From: Flavobacterium psychraerolatum
Lineage (GTDB): Bacteria > Bacteroidota > Bacteroidia > Flavobacteriales > Flavobacteriaceae
Assembly (NCBI RefSeq): GCF_025960985.1
Contig: NZ_JAOQMX010000038.1
Location: 1 to 44,524, forward strand
Length of the DNA stretch: 44,524 nt
Direction of reading: 5' to 3'
The notes under the pieces were generated by a model, which was not told the origin of the DNA, did no database searches, and was given only the letters and a program-made list of their open reading frames with translations. This document shows positions 1 to 7,539 of the stretch, piece by piece (within the stretch, counting starts at the first letter, position 1; each line of letters opens with the position of its first letter). The translations under genes and the position numbers were made by a program.

Positions 1-165
1 ACCTAGGAAAAGATTTGGGTACAAAACCCCAAACGAAGTTTTTATACATTCATTAAATAATAATGGTCAAGTTGCATTTATGACTTGAATCCGCCCCCTA
101 AAAAAATGCCAGATTATAAATTACTCAAATAAAATGCAATAATCAACAACCAAATAATTTAAAAC

Positions 166-570
166 ATGAAATACGCATTAGTAATCGGGCTCTTTTTAGT
201 CCAAATCTTTGGTTATGCACAATCGAATAAAGAAACTGTTCCTACTCCAAAACCCGATGACAAGTTGTTATTGACTATTTTTCTTAAACACGATCAGAGC
301 ATGAATTTGAATGAGATCGAAAAGATTAGAACCGATCAAGGTTTTTATAAAAATTTTCCACCCGAAGGAGTTTCTGTAGTAAACTGGTATGTGGTTATGG
401 GGATTGGACAAATGGTGGTCTTAGAACTTCCAGCCTCCAAATTATCTGCAGTAAATCTAGCCATTGAAAGAACCGCATGGAAGGCTTTCAAAACAGAAAT
501 TTATCCAACGTATAACTTGTACCCAATTGTAGAAGGCAAGTTGGAAAATAAAGCAAAGGTATCTTACTAA
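166..570 (+). CDS. Small secreted protein of unknown function, copy 1
   Basis: I do not recognise a named family. The 134-residue product has a signal peptide (hydrophobic residues 4-18, cleavage likely after YAQ at 17-19). The mature part reads as strand, helix, two strands, helix, strand (KLLLTIFLKHD; NLNEIEKIRTDQGF; VSVVNWYVV and MVVLELP; SKLSAVNLAIERTAW; EIYPTYNLYPI). That order fits a ferredoxin-like or dimeric alpha/beta-barrel fold, which is an inference. A close paralogue lies at 8788-9192: from DKLLL onward only about nine residues differ, while signal and linker regions differ much more. The gene stands alone, followed by a strong terminator and then a GH10 relic on the opposite strand. 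Export and placement suggest a periplasmic role in the sugar locus. Confidence 0.8.
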   Translation: MKYALVIGLFLVQIFGYAQSNKETVPTPKPDDKLLLTIFLKHDQSMNLNEIEKIRTDQGFYKNFPPEGVSVVNWYVVMGIGQMVVLELPASKLSAVNLAIERTAWKAFKTEIYPTYNLYPIVEGKLENKAKVSY

Positions 571-584
571 AAATGATAAAAAAT

Positions 585-618
585 TAAGATAGTACAAATG
601 GGAGTTTGTACTATCTTA
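585..618 (+). terminator. Intrinsic terminator after the small secreted protein gene
   Basis: A perfect 14-bp stem (arm TAAGATAGTACAAA at 585-598, complement at 605-618) with a 6-base loop is followed by a run of T at 619-625. It sits 15 bases after the stop codon of the plus-strand gene. Confidence 0.88.
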
Positions 619-640
619 TTTTTTTGTTTACTGTTGACAT

Positions 641-806
641 ATGGTGTGTCTTACCAATTTAGGTTGGGAATTTCTGTTGTACAAAAGAGGGTAATTTGTT
701 CTATTTGGAATTGGATAGTCATTTTTATAAGACATACCATCATTTAGTCCCCACATAATGACTCTGCTTATTTTATCTTTATTCTTTACAAAAATCGCTA
801 AATATT
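641..806 (-). pseudogene. Relic of a GH10 xylanase 3' end (relic 1)
   Basis: Read on the minus strand, this stretch encodes the last 50 or so residues of a GH10 xylanase. It contains FVKNKDKISRVIMWGLNDGM, then YPIPNRTNYPLLYNRN and QPKL. The intact enzyme at 6216-7412 ends with FVKNKDKISRVTLWGLQDGM, the same YPIPNRTNYPLLYNRN and EPKL. The reading frame stays open across the match but there is no start, no catalytic domain and no clear stop, so this is a truncated remnant. It lies tail to tail with the small secreted protein gene, and the upstream part of the xylanase gene has been replaced by a folded repeat and the ATPase gene. Confidence 0.87.
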
Positions 807-810
807 TTTT

Positions 811-912
811 TTGGGAGCTATTTCCAGCTATCCGTTACAATCTTTTGGCAAGGCAGAAAAACGCCTTCCCAAAAGGATTTTCACTCCTATCTGGGCTAGC
901 GATTTTGGAGGT
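811..912. repeat. Folded intergenic repeat-like element
   Basis: A stem of TTTTGG (843-848) with CCAAAA (869-874), a C/C mismatch, and AAGGC (850-854) with GCCTT (863-867) closes on the loop 855-862. ATCC at 830-833 can pair with GGAT at 875-878, and GGAG at 814-817 with CTCC at 884-887. The layout, from a gggagcta start to a gggctagc end at about 900, resembles an element I recall as common between Flavobacterium genes; that recollection is unchecked. A 67-residue open frame here (811-1014) is probably a by-product of the repeat, not a gene. Confidence 0.4.
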
Positions 913-1005
913 GAAAGAAATGTTTTTTTTAACATAACTTCGTTTTTGCACAAAATATATGTAAAAATTTTAATTGTTTTATCTTACTTTAGCATAATGA
1001 ATAAA

Positions 1006-1070
1006 GTATCATAGTTGTGATACATATCTATCCATAACTGAGTGCCTTTGTATCGTTTTGTGATACAAAT
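1006..1070 (+). promoter_or_regulatory. Paired inverted repeats upstream of the ATPase gene (candidate operators)
   Basis: Two similar inverted repeats lie in the 90 bases before the ATPase start. The first is GTATCA-N6-TGATAC at 1006-1023; the second is GTATC-N7-GATAC at 1050-1066. They share TTGTGATACA(T/A)AT at 1015-1027 and 1058-1070, 12 of 13 bases identical and 43 bp apart, close to four helical turns. A repressor controlling the ATPase could bind here. The match to a Bacteroidota TAnnTTTG promoter near 1043-1050 is imperfect, so I call no start site. Confidence 0.45.
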
Positions 1071-1097
1071 AAACGAGTTAACAAACATTAAAAAAAA

Positions 1098-2801
1098 ATG
1101 ATTGATATTTACAAAAAACGTCCTTTCAAGACTAGAAACGCTGATGAATATAACCTAAGCGACATATTATCTCTTTTTGTCAATCCTATTGAAGGTCTAA
1201 GGTCACCTGTTGATTTTGAAAATTCAATAATAAAGGGAAGAATGGGCTCTGGAAAAACTATGTTTTTAAGGGCTAATTATGCATATTATTTATTCAACAT
1301 TGTTCCTAGACTAATTGAAGGGGAAGAACTTATTCTTCCTGTGTTTATTAGGCTAAGTGATTTCCAACATATAAAAGAACCTAATGAGATATATCGTCAA
1401 TTAATAATAAAAATAGTAGAAGAACTTTCTACTATTTATTTAAAATTACAAGATCAAAAAGCGATGGTAAATATTCAATTAGGTATGAAAAAAATACCTA
1501 ATGATATTTATTTTGACTCTAAAATAAGGCAAACAGCAAATCAATTATTAAAACTAGGCTCAGAAGAATATGTAGAAAAATTAACTTCTGAATTTGGAAT
1601 AGAAGGCCAAGCAAAATATTCATTTTTTAGCCTATCTGCTAATTACAACAAAACAACGGTATTAGAACTTAAGAAAAAGGAAAATCCCGGAATAAAAGAT
1701 ATCGTGGATATTTATGACTTACTATTGAAAGATAGTGACGGGAAAGTTTTACTTTTAATAGATGAGGCAGGCTCCTTAGATAGGCGATTTTTCAAAAATG
1801 ACGATAATGATTCATTTTTTGAAATTTTTATGAATCAACTTAGAACGTCTAGTTTTATAAGAACCAAAATTGCAGTATATCCTAATTCATATTCCGATAT
1901 TCTAACTGAGACAAGATATGGTGATATTGTTCAATTAGAAGAAGATATAAATAGTAAAGAGTCTTATTTAAAATTTAGAGATAAAGTAGAGGCTATAATA
2001 TATAATTACCTGAATTTTGATTTTTATGGATTAGATGAGAGTGAAAAAATTTTACCCAAAGAATTATTCGATATGAATGAAACAAAAATGGGCGACTCTG
2101 TTGAACAAATAATAAGTGGTTCAGCTGGTAACCTTAGGAGATTAATTCATCTTTTGGACCAAGCTATGAATGAAGCTTTTATTTCAAATCAAGGAACTGG
2201 AAAAGTTACTAAAGATGACGCCATATCAGCGTTAAAAAATCATTGCCAAAGTATTTTAACTTTATTTTCTGCTCCAGAAAAAGAGTTTATTCATAGTATA
2301 GCTAAAGTTTGTAAAAATAGAAGTACATACAGGTTTAAATTCCCAAATAATGGTCAAACACTTTTCAAATATTTAACTAAGTCGCAGGAATATAATATAC
2401 TTAATATATTAGAAGCAGGTTCTGGAAGAAGAGGAACGACATATTCTTTTGATTATTCTTATTGTGTACATCAAGATTTAACAACACACATTATCTTAAA
2501 TACCGAAAAAATTGACAAGGAAAGGTCATATCAAACAGGTGATTGGGTTGCAAGGAATGTAACTGTAGACGATGACTTAATAAAACAAGCCGAAATGCCT
2601 GGTAAGATATCTGGACTTGTTCGATTTATTAATGAAGGAAGTGGTTTTATAACAGACGTAGACGAAAAAGAATACTTCTTTAGAAAAGATTACATAGTTG
2701 AGTCAGATAAAAATAAGTCAATATATCGTGGAAAAGAATTAATTTTCCATCCTTGGAAAAGTGGAGATATTTTAATTGCAACAGAAATTGAAATAATCTA
2801 A
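1098..2801 (+). CDS. ORC/CDC6-like AAA+ ATPase with C-terminal cold-shock-like domain
   Basis: The 567-residue cytosolic protein has a Walker A motif GRMGSGKT (residues 47-54), a Walker B motif VLLLIDEAGS (D221, E222) and a sensor-2-like stretch SAGNLRRLIHLLDQ near 350-365. About residues 385-480 look like a winged-helix region. Residues 502-567 resemble a cold-shock OB fold (GLVRFINEGSGFI, then KEYFFRKDYI and GKELIFHPWKSGD). The ATPase part is of the kind annotated as ORC/CDC6-family or Sll1717-type P-loop ATPase; many such orphan ATPases occur in accessory and defence islands. There is no signal peptide and no partner gene. The coding sequence is visibly more AT-rich than the sugar genes. 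Function is unknown; nucleic-acid-linked defence or mobile-element biology is an inference. Confidence 0.82.
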   Translation: MIDIYKKRPFKTRNADEYNLSDILSLFVNPIEGLRSPVDFENSIIKGRMGSGKTMFLRANYAYYLFNIVPRLIEGEELILPVFIRLSDFQHIKEPNEIYRQLIIKIVEELSTIYLKLQDQKAMVNIQLGMKKIPNDIYFDSKIRQTANQLLKLGSEEYVEKLTSEFGIEGQAKYSFFSLSANYNKTTVLELKKKENPGIKDIVDIYDLLLKDSDGKVLLLIDEAGSLDRRFFKNDDNDSFFEIFMNQLRTSSFIRTKIAVYPNSYSDILTETRYGDIVQLEEDINSKESYLKFRDKVEAIIYNYLNFDFYGLDESEKILPKELFDMNETKMGDSVEQIISGSAGNLRRLIHLLDQAMNEAFISNQGTGKVTKDDAISALKNHCQSILTLFSAPEKEFIHSIAKVCKNRSTYRFKFPNNGQTLFKYLTKSQEYNILNILEAGSGRRGTTYSFDYSYCVHQDLTTHIILNTEKIDKERSYQTGDWVARNVTVDDDLIKQAEMPGKISGLVRFINEGSGFITDVDEKEYFFRKDYIVESDKNKSIYRGKELIFHPWKSGDILIATEIEII

Positions 2802-3580
2802 AATGTTTGCTAACACCCGTTATATTTAATTGTTAGTTTCTTGATTGCTTATTAAAATTTACAACCTGGCGCACGTTTGCAGGTTACCCCGCTACGCAAA
2901 GTATAATTTTTAATTCAATTTTCAAACGGCAACTACATCGTGAACGTTGCGCAAATGTATCAGACTTTGCGCCCATTCCTATTGACAATCACAGTAGCTA
3001 ACACTTATTATATTTTGTAAATGACCCGACCACTCGGATATCAAAGTATTTCAACGGTTTGTTAGCGCATTCCCGACGCTTTGTGATTTCTGTTCCCGCA
3101 AATTAAATTCGTTAATAAACAACAGGCATCCACTAATAATAGTTTAAACTCAAATCTGCAAATCAATAAAAAGTGATACACTTTACGTGACTGCTTCCTT
3201 AGTCGCAATGACCCTGATTGTGATGCTCATTGTGCATGCGTGTGTGAGATTCTTTAAGAATGACAAACTAGGTGGATTTGCTTTGTGTTTTGTTGGCTGC
3301 TTTAAAAAATCATAACTTAAATATTATTCTATCTCTCATAAGATTTAAAAAATCAGCCAAAGTATAATGGTAATAGGAAAGAAGTACTTTTCACCATCAG
3401 AAGGACAAAATATTGTGTTGCTGTCTAATCTTGTTTAGCAAGATATCGTTCATTCAATCCTCAAACGCATTAAATAACAAAGACGTTTCTTGCCCTCGTA
3501 TCAGGTACGAAGGTAAATAAAGCAAAAAATTACCCTCGTTTATTTATTTCTTGATATGATTTCTCGATTGACTTTGGTAC
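2802..3580. other. Gene-free accessory spacer with diverged direct repeat and fold-back sequence
   Basis: No credible gene is seen. A 19-base direct repeat, GCTAACAC-N3-TTATATTT, occurs at 2809-2827 and 2997-3015, 16 of 19 bases identical. Between the copies are inverted pairs: AACCTG (2863-2868) with CAGGTT (2880-2885), and CGCAAAGT (2895-2902) with ACTTTGCG (2964-2971). A perfect short palindrome, AAAGTG-ata-CACTTT, lies at 3170-3184. Another weak hairpin (ACGAAGGTAA at 3507-3516 with TTACCCTCGT at 3530-3539, one mismatch) lies before the second GH10 relic. The layout looks like the scar of a past insertion, but no transposase or integrase is present. Confidence 0.4.
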
Positions 3581-3677
3581 TTGTGTGAAAAGCAATCCAT
3601 TCGAAAATAATCGATATTCAGAAGCTAAACTCTTTTTCGAAAATAAATTCATTTTCAAAAAGCAGCCAAAACAAAAA

Positions 3678-3699
3678 ACGCTCCCTTTTCAGGAAGCGT
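3678..3699 (-). terminator. Probable relic terminator of the second GH10 remnant
   Basis: ACGCTCCC (3678-3685) and GGAAGCGT (3692-3699) form a hairpin with one mismatch. On the minus strand it is followed by a run of T (A run at 3673-3678 on the plus strand). It sits about 40 bases beyond the stop position of the GH10 relic, where a xylanase terminator would be expected. Confidence 0.5.
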
Positions 3700-3736
3700 C
3701 TACTACTTTTTATAAAATTCTAACTAGCAATCAAAT

Positions 3737-4015
3737 TTATTTTATAGTCTTCATAATTCCTTCAATCGCCAATTTAGGTTCGGAATTTCTTCTGGACCAA
3801 AGTGAGTGATTTGTTCTTTTTAGATAATAATTTACTAATAAACTCAATCGTCTACTACTTAATACTCGAAAGAATTGGTACAATAAGGGGTAACGAGGAA
3901 ATAAATCTCTGCTGTTGCCGACCACTAGAAAAGCTTCATAGAAATAGGAGGCTTTGTTTATTTCCAATTCTTTCATAAAATCTTCTAAGACCCAGACCAC
4001 AACCGAGTTATTCGG
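3737..4015 (-). pseudogene. Relic of a GH10 xylanase 3' end (relic 2), disrupted
   Basis: On the minus strand the frame ends with KRTNHSLW, RRNSEPKLAIEG and MKTIK before a stop. The intact GH10 at 6216-7412 ends with NRTNYPLLYNRNFEPKLARQ and LETVK. Nucleotide identity is clear over about 3765-3825. Further upstream, SVVVWVLEDFM (about 3970-4010) can be aligned with SRVTLWGLQDGM, but some 140 bases of unrelated sequence lie between these two parts. I read this as a second, more decayed xylanase remnant with an internal insertion or rearrangement. The 87-residue open frame over it is unlikely to be a working gene. A 12-base direct repeat, CGTCTACTACTT, occurs at 3697-3708 and 3849-3860. Confidence 0.7.
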
Positions 4016-4205
4016 TCTAGCACCCTTAAAAGTTGTTTAACCATATCCCCTCTTTTTAGTTAATCATTTCTTAAGCTATTAAAAAAACCATCCGTATTAC
4101 TATAAATTCGCCTTATCAATTCAGATTAATTTATCCTTGTTTAAAAACAAATAAATTATTACTGACCAAAAAATAAATCTATATCAAACTTTTATATTAG
4201 AAATA

Positions 4206-5342
4206 TTGATCTACATAGCACTTTTAAATATTGCGATTTTTCAGGGAATTGTCTTAGGATTTATTATAATAAAGTCTTCACTATTCAATAGTAACTCAAA
4301 TAAATATTTAGCCTATTTGCTATTTACGCTGTCAATAGAATTACTGAAACATGTTAGTGAAATTCAACACGTATTCACCTCCTACCCTTTTCTGCAATTT
4401 ATTGACGACATCGAGTGGGTTTTTCTGATACCTGTTTTCCTGTTTTTGTTTGTAATCAATCGCATTGATAAAACTTCAAGAGGCCAACAACGAAGCTATT
4501 TGTACTATATTCCGTTTGCATTATCTGCTACCCTTGCCTCAATAAGCAATCTTGGTCATTTTGTAGAATCGGTTACTTTTTCTGAAACAGGAATGATTAT
4601 AATGCAAATTTTCAGTCTGATTCATCTTTTTTTAGCTGTCACATTCATTCCTTTTCTTTCGATTTATTCTTTTTCCAAGGTAAAACATTTAAAAGATTTA
4701 CAAGAAAAAAATTGGATACTTACCTTATTAACCATTGTTTCATTACTACTGTTTGCTTGGCTAACTGCTGCACTAACTGGTTTACTCCTTAACTATGACA
4801 TTTCTTACTCCATGAGTACATTGGCCTTGGTGGCAACATTTTTAATTCATTGGATAGCATATATGGGTATTTACAAATACAAACTGGCCAAAAACAAAGA
4901 TGCTGTTACTACTTTTTTAAATACCGATTTAACGCTTTACGATCATAGAATTCCAATCATAGAAAATAGTAAACCCGAAGCACAAAAAGAATCGATTACT
5001 GCAGACAATATTTATTATCAAAAACTCGAATCACTTTGCAAAGAGCAGCATATTTACACAGACTGCACATTAAATAGAGAGAAAGTTGCTGAAAAACTAG
5101 GCATTAGTCCAGGTTACCTATCCCAAATTGTAAATAGCATAACAGGTGATAACTTTGCCAATTACATCAATAACTATCGGATTGAAGCGGTCAAAGAAAT
5201 GATCTCAAATTCTGAATATGAAAATTATAATTTATTGACAATTGGATTAGAATCTGGGTTTACATCAAAAACTACTTTTTATAATGCTTTTAAAAAAGTG
5301 ACTAATCAAACACCAAATGAATATAAAAATGCCAATAAATAA
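4206..5342 (+). CDS. AraC-family regulator with membrane-embedded N-terminal half
   Basis: The 378-residue protein has about seven hydrophobic segments in residues 1-230 and an AraC-type double helix-turn-helix at about 275-375 (LNREKVAEKLGISPGYLSQ and LTIGLESGFTSKTTFYNAFK). This layout is common among Bacteroidota membrane-bound AraC regulators that sense an envelope or small-molecule signal; the ligand is unknown. The start is TTG at 4206: the frame upstream has no ATG, the first internal Met is near residue 140, and translation from TTG gives a typical start, MIYIALLNIAIFQG. It lies 87 bases before a barrel protein gene on the same strand, its most likely target. Confidence 0.86.
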   Translation: MIYIALLNIAIFQGIVLGFIIIKSSLFNSNSNKYLAYLLFTLSIELLKHVSEIQHVFTSYPFLQFIDDIEWVFLIPVFLFLFVINRIDKTSRGQQRSYLYYIPFALSATLASISNLGHFVESVTFSETGMIIMQIFSLIHLFLAVTFIPFLSIYSFSKVKHLKDLQEKNWILTLLTIVSLLLFAWLTAALTGLLLNYDISYSMSTLALVATFLIHWIAYMGIYKYKLAKNKDAVTTFLNTDLTLYDHRIPIIENSKPEAQKESITADNIYYQKLESLCKEQHIYTDCTLNREKVAEKLGISPGYLSQIVNSITGDNFANYINNYRIEAVKEMISNSEYENYNLLTIGLESGFTSKTTFYNAFKKVTNQTPNEYKNANK

Positions 5343-5385
5343 GTACCAATTTCTACACTTTTAAGCTTTTGAGACCTTTAGCACT

Positions 5386-5393
5386 TATTTTTG
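5386..5393 (+). promoter_or_regulatory. Candidate -7 promoter element for the barrel protein gene
   Basis: TATTTTTG matches the Bacteroidota -7 consensus TAnnTTTG and lies 36 bases before the start codon at 5430. A TTTG at 5368-5371 could be the -33 element, but its 14-base spacer is shorter than the usual 17-23. Confidence 0.35.
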
Positions 5394-5429
5394 CTTGAGT
5401 TTTGTATAAAATAATTCAAATCACATTTT

Positions 5430-5984
5430 ATGAAAAAAATTTTGACACTTGCTGTTTTTACAGTTTTAGGATTTACAAATGTTACTGCACAAAAAATCCA
5501 TTTTGGTATTAAAGGAGGTTTAAACTTTGCGAATATCAGCGGAGATAATTCAAAAAACTTTGATGGTGTAACAGCTTTCAATTTTGGTGTTTTATCAGAA
5601 ATTCCAATTTCCGATAAATTTTCCTTCCAACCTGAGTTGGTATATTCTGGGCAGGGATATAGCTTCAATGATAATACAGTTGCTTTAGGTTACTTAAATG
5701 TTCCTTTGATAGGAAAATATTATGTAACAAAAGGATTTAGTGTGGAAGCTGGACCGCAAATAGGTTATTTGTTGTCTGCTAAAAACGAAAGTATTGATGT
5801 AAAAGATTCGTTTAAGTCTCTTGATTTTGGAGTTAATTTTGGTCTAGGGTACAAACTAGATAACGGTCTTAACTTTGGTGCAAGATACAATATGGGAGTA
5901 TCTAACATCAATAAAGCAGACAATACTTCAAATAAAAACACAAACGGAGTACTTCAATTATCTGTTGGTTATTTCTTTTTCTAA
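5430..5984 (+). CDS. PorT-like outer-membrane beta-barrel protein
   Basis: The 184-residue protein has a clear signal peptide (residues 1-20, ending NVTAQ). The mature part alternates strands and turns, with typical stretches KIHFGIKGGLNFANISGD, FSFQPELVYSGQGYSF and a final LQLSVGYFFF with the C-terminal aromatic residue expected of a barrel. It fits the PorT/OmpA-like small barrel family (PF13568 type) of Bacteroidota. Such proteins span the outer membrane with about eight strands; most have no known substrate. It follows the AraC regulator on the same strand and is closed by a strong terminator, so it may be that regulator's target. There is no sequence sign that it belongs to the xylan locus. 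Confidence 0.85.
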   Translation: MKKILTLAVFTVLGFTNVTAQKIHFGIKGGLNFANISGDNSKNFDGVTAFNFGVLSEIPISDKFSFQPELVYSGQGYSFNDNTVALGYLNVPLIGKYYVTKGFSVEAGPQIGYLLSAKNESIDVKDSFKSLDFGVNFGLGYKLDNGLNFGARYNMGVSNINKADNTSNKNTNGVLQLSVGYFFF

Positions 5985-6080
5985 ATTGCAATAATCCCAA
6001 TAATTCACATCCTGAACTATATTTTAAAATTCATCAGATGGATCTGGAAGAACACAAACCTTAAAACAGATATAAACGCA

Positions 6081-6118
6081 AAAAAACCTCGAAAACACTA
6101 AGATTTTCGAGGTTTTTT
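6081..6118. terminator. Bidirectional intrinsic terminator
   Basis: A perfect 15-bp inverted repeat (AAAAAACCTCGAAAA at 6081-6095 and its complement at 6104-6118) with an 8-base loop carries A and T runs on its two sides. It lies between the convergent barrel gene and GH10 gene and can serve both strands. Confidence 0.9.
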
Positions 6119-6215
6119 ATTTTCGAAACAATTACAAAACTGTAATTATCATCAATTCAACAAATATTGATTATTACAATGCTAGAAATTTCGATAAAAA
6201 TTCTAACCAAAAATT

Positions 6216-7412
6216 CTATTTCACAGTCTCCAATACAGCCTGTCTCGCCAATTTAGGTTCGAAATTTCTGTTGTATAAAAGCGGGTAATTTGTTCTATTT
6301 GGAATTGGGTAGTCATTTTTCCAAGACATACCGTCTTGCAGTCCCCACAAAGTGACTCTGCTTATTTTATCTTTGTTCTTTACAAAAATTTCGAAGAATT
6401 CTTTGTAACGATTTGCTAATTGCACTTCTACAGATTGCGGCAAACCATTTTTATACGGGTCTAAAAAGGTTTCGAACTCCTCTAATTGATACTGAGGCTC
6501 CATCATGCTTTTCCCTGTTATTTGACCTTCCTTGGTAATTGGTAATACATCCACATCCAACTCTGTAATCATTACTTTGATTCCTAAGGCCGCATAAGCA
6601 TCAATCGCTTGTTGAATGTATTCCGTCTTAGGGAAATTTAAACCCCAATGTGCTTGAATCCCAACACCATCAATTCTGATTCCGGCATCTTGAAGCATCT
6701 TTATCATGCGAACAATTCCGTCTCTTTTTTCTGGACGCCAAGCGTTGAAATCATTATAATACAATTCGGTGTTGGGGGCATATTCACTAGCATATTTGAA
6801 GGCTAAGCGAACCATTTCATCGCCATCGCCAATACCGTTTACCCATGTTGTAGGTCGGTATTTGCCATTATCATCCATAACCTCATTTACTACGTCCCAT
6901 GCTTGTACTTTTCCAGCATAACGACCAGCAACCGCTTTGATGTGGGTACGTAATTGCTCTTTTTGTTCTTCTTGCGAATTTGGCGCTCCTTTATCGTTCG
7001 TAAAAAACCATGCAGGCGTTTGGTTGTGCCATATCAAGGTGTGACCCATAACGAACATCTTGTTTTCTTTGGCGAAAGCAACATAGGCATCAGCCAATGT
7101 AAAATCATAAACTCCTGGTGACGGACATACAACTTCCGCTTTCATACAGTTTTCGGGGGTAACAGTATTGAATTCCCTTTTTATAATTGTTTGTGAGGCC
7201 TTATCCTTGCCCGAAACGATATCATCATTTATGGCACTACCTAATAAAAAGTAGTTTTTAAAGGCATCTTTTAATGTTACATTTTCAGTAGTTGTTACTG
7301 TTTTCGAAACAGCATTGGTTTTCACTTTTTGAGCATTGCAAGCTGCGAATGATAGTGATAAAACACCCAAAATTGTGGCCATTTTATTTACTGTGAACTT
7401 TGGTTTTTGCAT
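6216..7412 (-). CDS. Endo-1,4-beta-xylanase, GH10, lipoprotein
   Basis: This 398-residue GH10 enzyme hydrolyses internal beta-1,4 bonds of xylan by a retaining mechanism. A lipobox (LSFAAC, C25) predicts a lipid-anchored cell-envelope protein. Family landmarks are GHTLIWHNQTPAW near 123-135, acid/base E177 in WDVVNE, YYNDFN near 218-223 and nucleophile E284 in MITELDVD. A single catalytic domain fills about residues 45-395. It is the last gene after the SMP-30-like lipoprotein (128-base gap) and is followed by the terminator at 6081-6118. Two decayed copies of its 3' end lie further left (relics 1 and 2), so GH10 copies have been duplicated and lost here. Confidence 0.95.
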   Translation of the reverse strand: MQKPKFTVNKMATILGVLSLSFAACNAQKVKTNAVSKTVTTTENVTLKDAFKNYFLLGSAINDDIVSGKDKASQTIIKREFNTVTPENCMKAEVVCPSPGVYDFTLADAYVAFAKENKMFVMGHTLIWHNQTPAWFFTNDKGAPNSQEEQKEQLRTHIKAVAGRYAGKVQAWDVVNEVMDDNGKYRPTTWVNGIGDGDEMVRLAFKYASEYAPNTELYYNDFNAWRPEKRDGIVRMIKMLQDAGIRIDGVGIQAHWGLNFPKTEYIQQAIDAYAALGIKVMITELDVDVLPITKEGQITGKSMMEPQYQLEEFETFLDPYKNGLPQSVEVQLANRYKEFFEIFVKNKDKISRVTLWGLQDGMSWKNDYPIPNRTNYPLLYNRNFEPKLARQAVLETVK

Positions 7413-7484
7413 AGTTTTTTGTTTATTAATAGAAAAATGTATTCCAACCTATTGTAATGACAAATAGAGTATAATTATTAAAAA

Positions 7485-7511
7485 GGGGCTTCGACAAGCT
7501 CAGCCTGACAA
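7485..7511. repeat. Short dispersed-repeat-like sequence
   Basis: GCTTCGACAAGCTCAGCCTG at 7488-7507, in the gap between the GH10 and SMP-30 genes, contains the near-palindrome CTTCGACAAG. I recall this type of sequence recurring between genes of many Bacteroidota; only one copy is seen in this window. Confidence 0.3.
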
Positions 7512-7539
7512 AGAAAACGTCATTAAATATTACTTGTAC

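Noticed and set aside
811..1014. 67-residue plus-strand open frame before the ATPase
   Set aside because: It overlaps a folded repeat-like element and the first operator-like palindrome, and its sequence has no family character.
2809..3075. Integron attC-like site, suggested by GCTAAC and GTTAGC motifs
   Set aside because: The motifs do not fit the RYYYAAC/GTTRRRY core pattern and no integrase is in the window.
3585..3809. 74-residue plus-strand frame
   Set aside because: It runs antisense over the GH10 relic and the relic terminator and has no signal, domain or promoter.
3737..4000. 87-residue minus-strand frame as a possible working gene
   Set aside because: Its end is a recognisable fragment of a GH10 C-terminus with unrelated sequence upstream; I treat it as a pseudogene remnant.
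1098..4205. Insertion sequence or transposon carrying the ATPase
   Set aside because: No transposase, target-site duplication or convincing terminal inverted repeats were found; the GTTAACAAAC near 1077 and its partial inverted match near 3060 are too short and imperfect.
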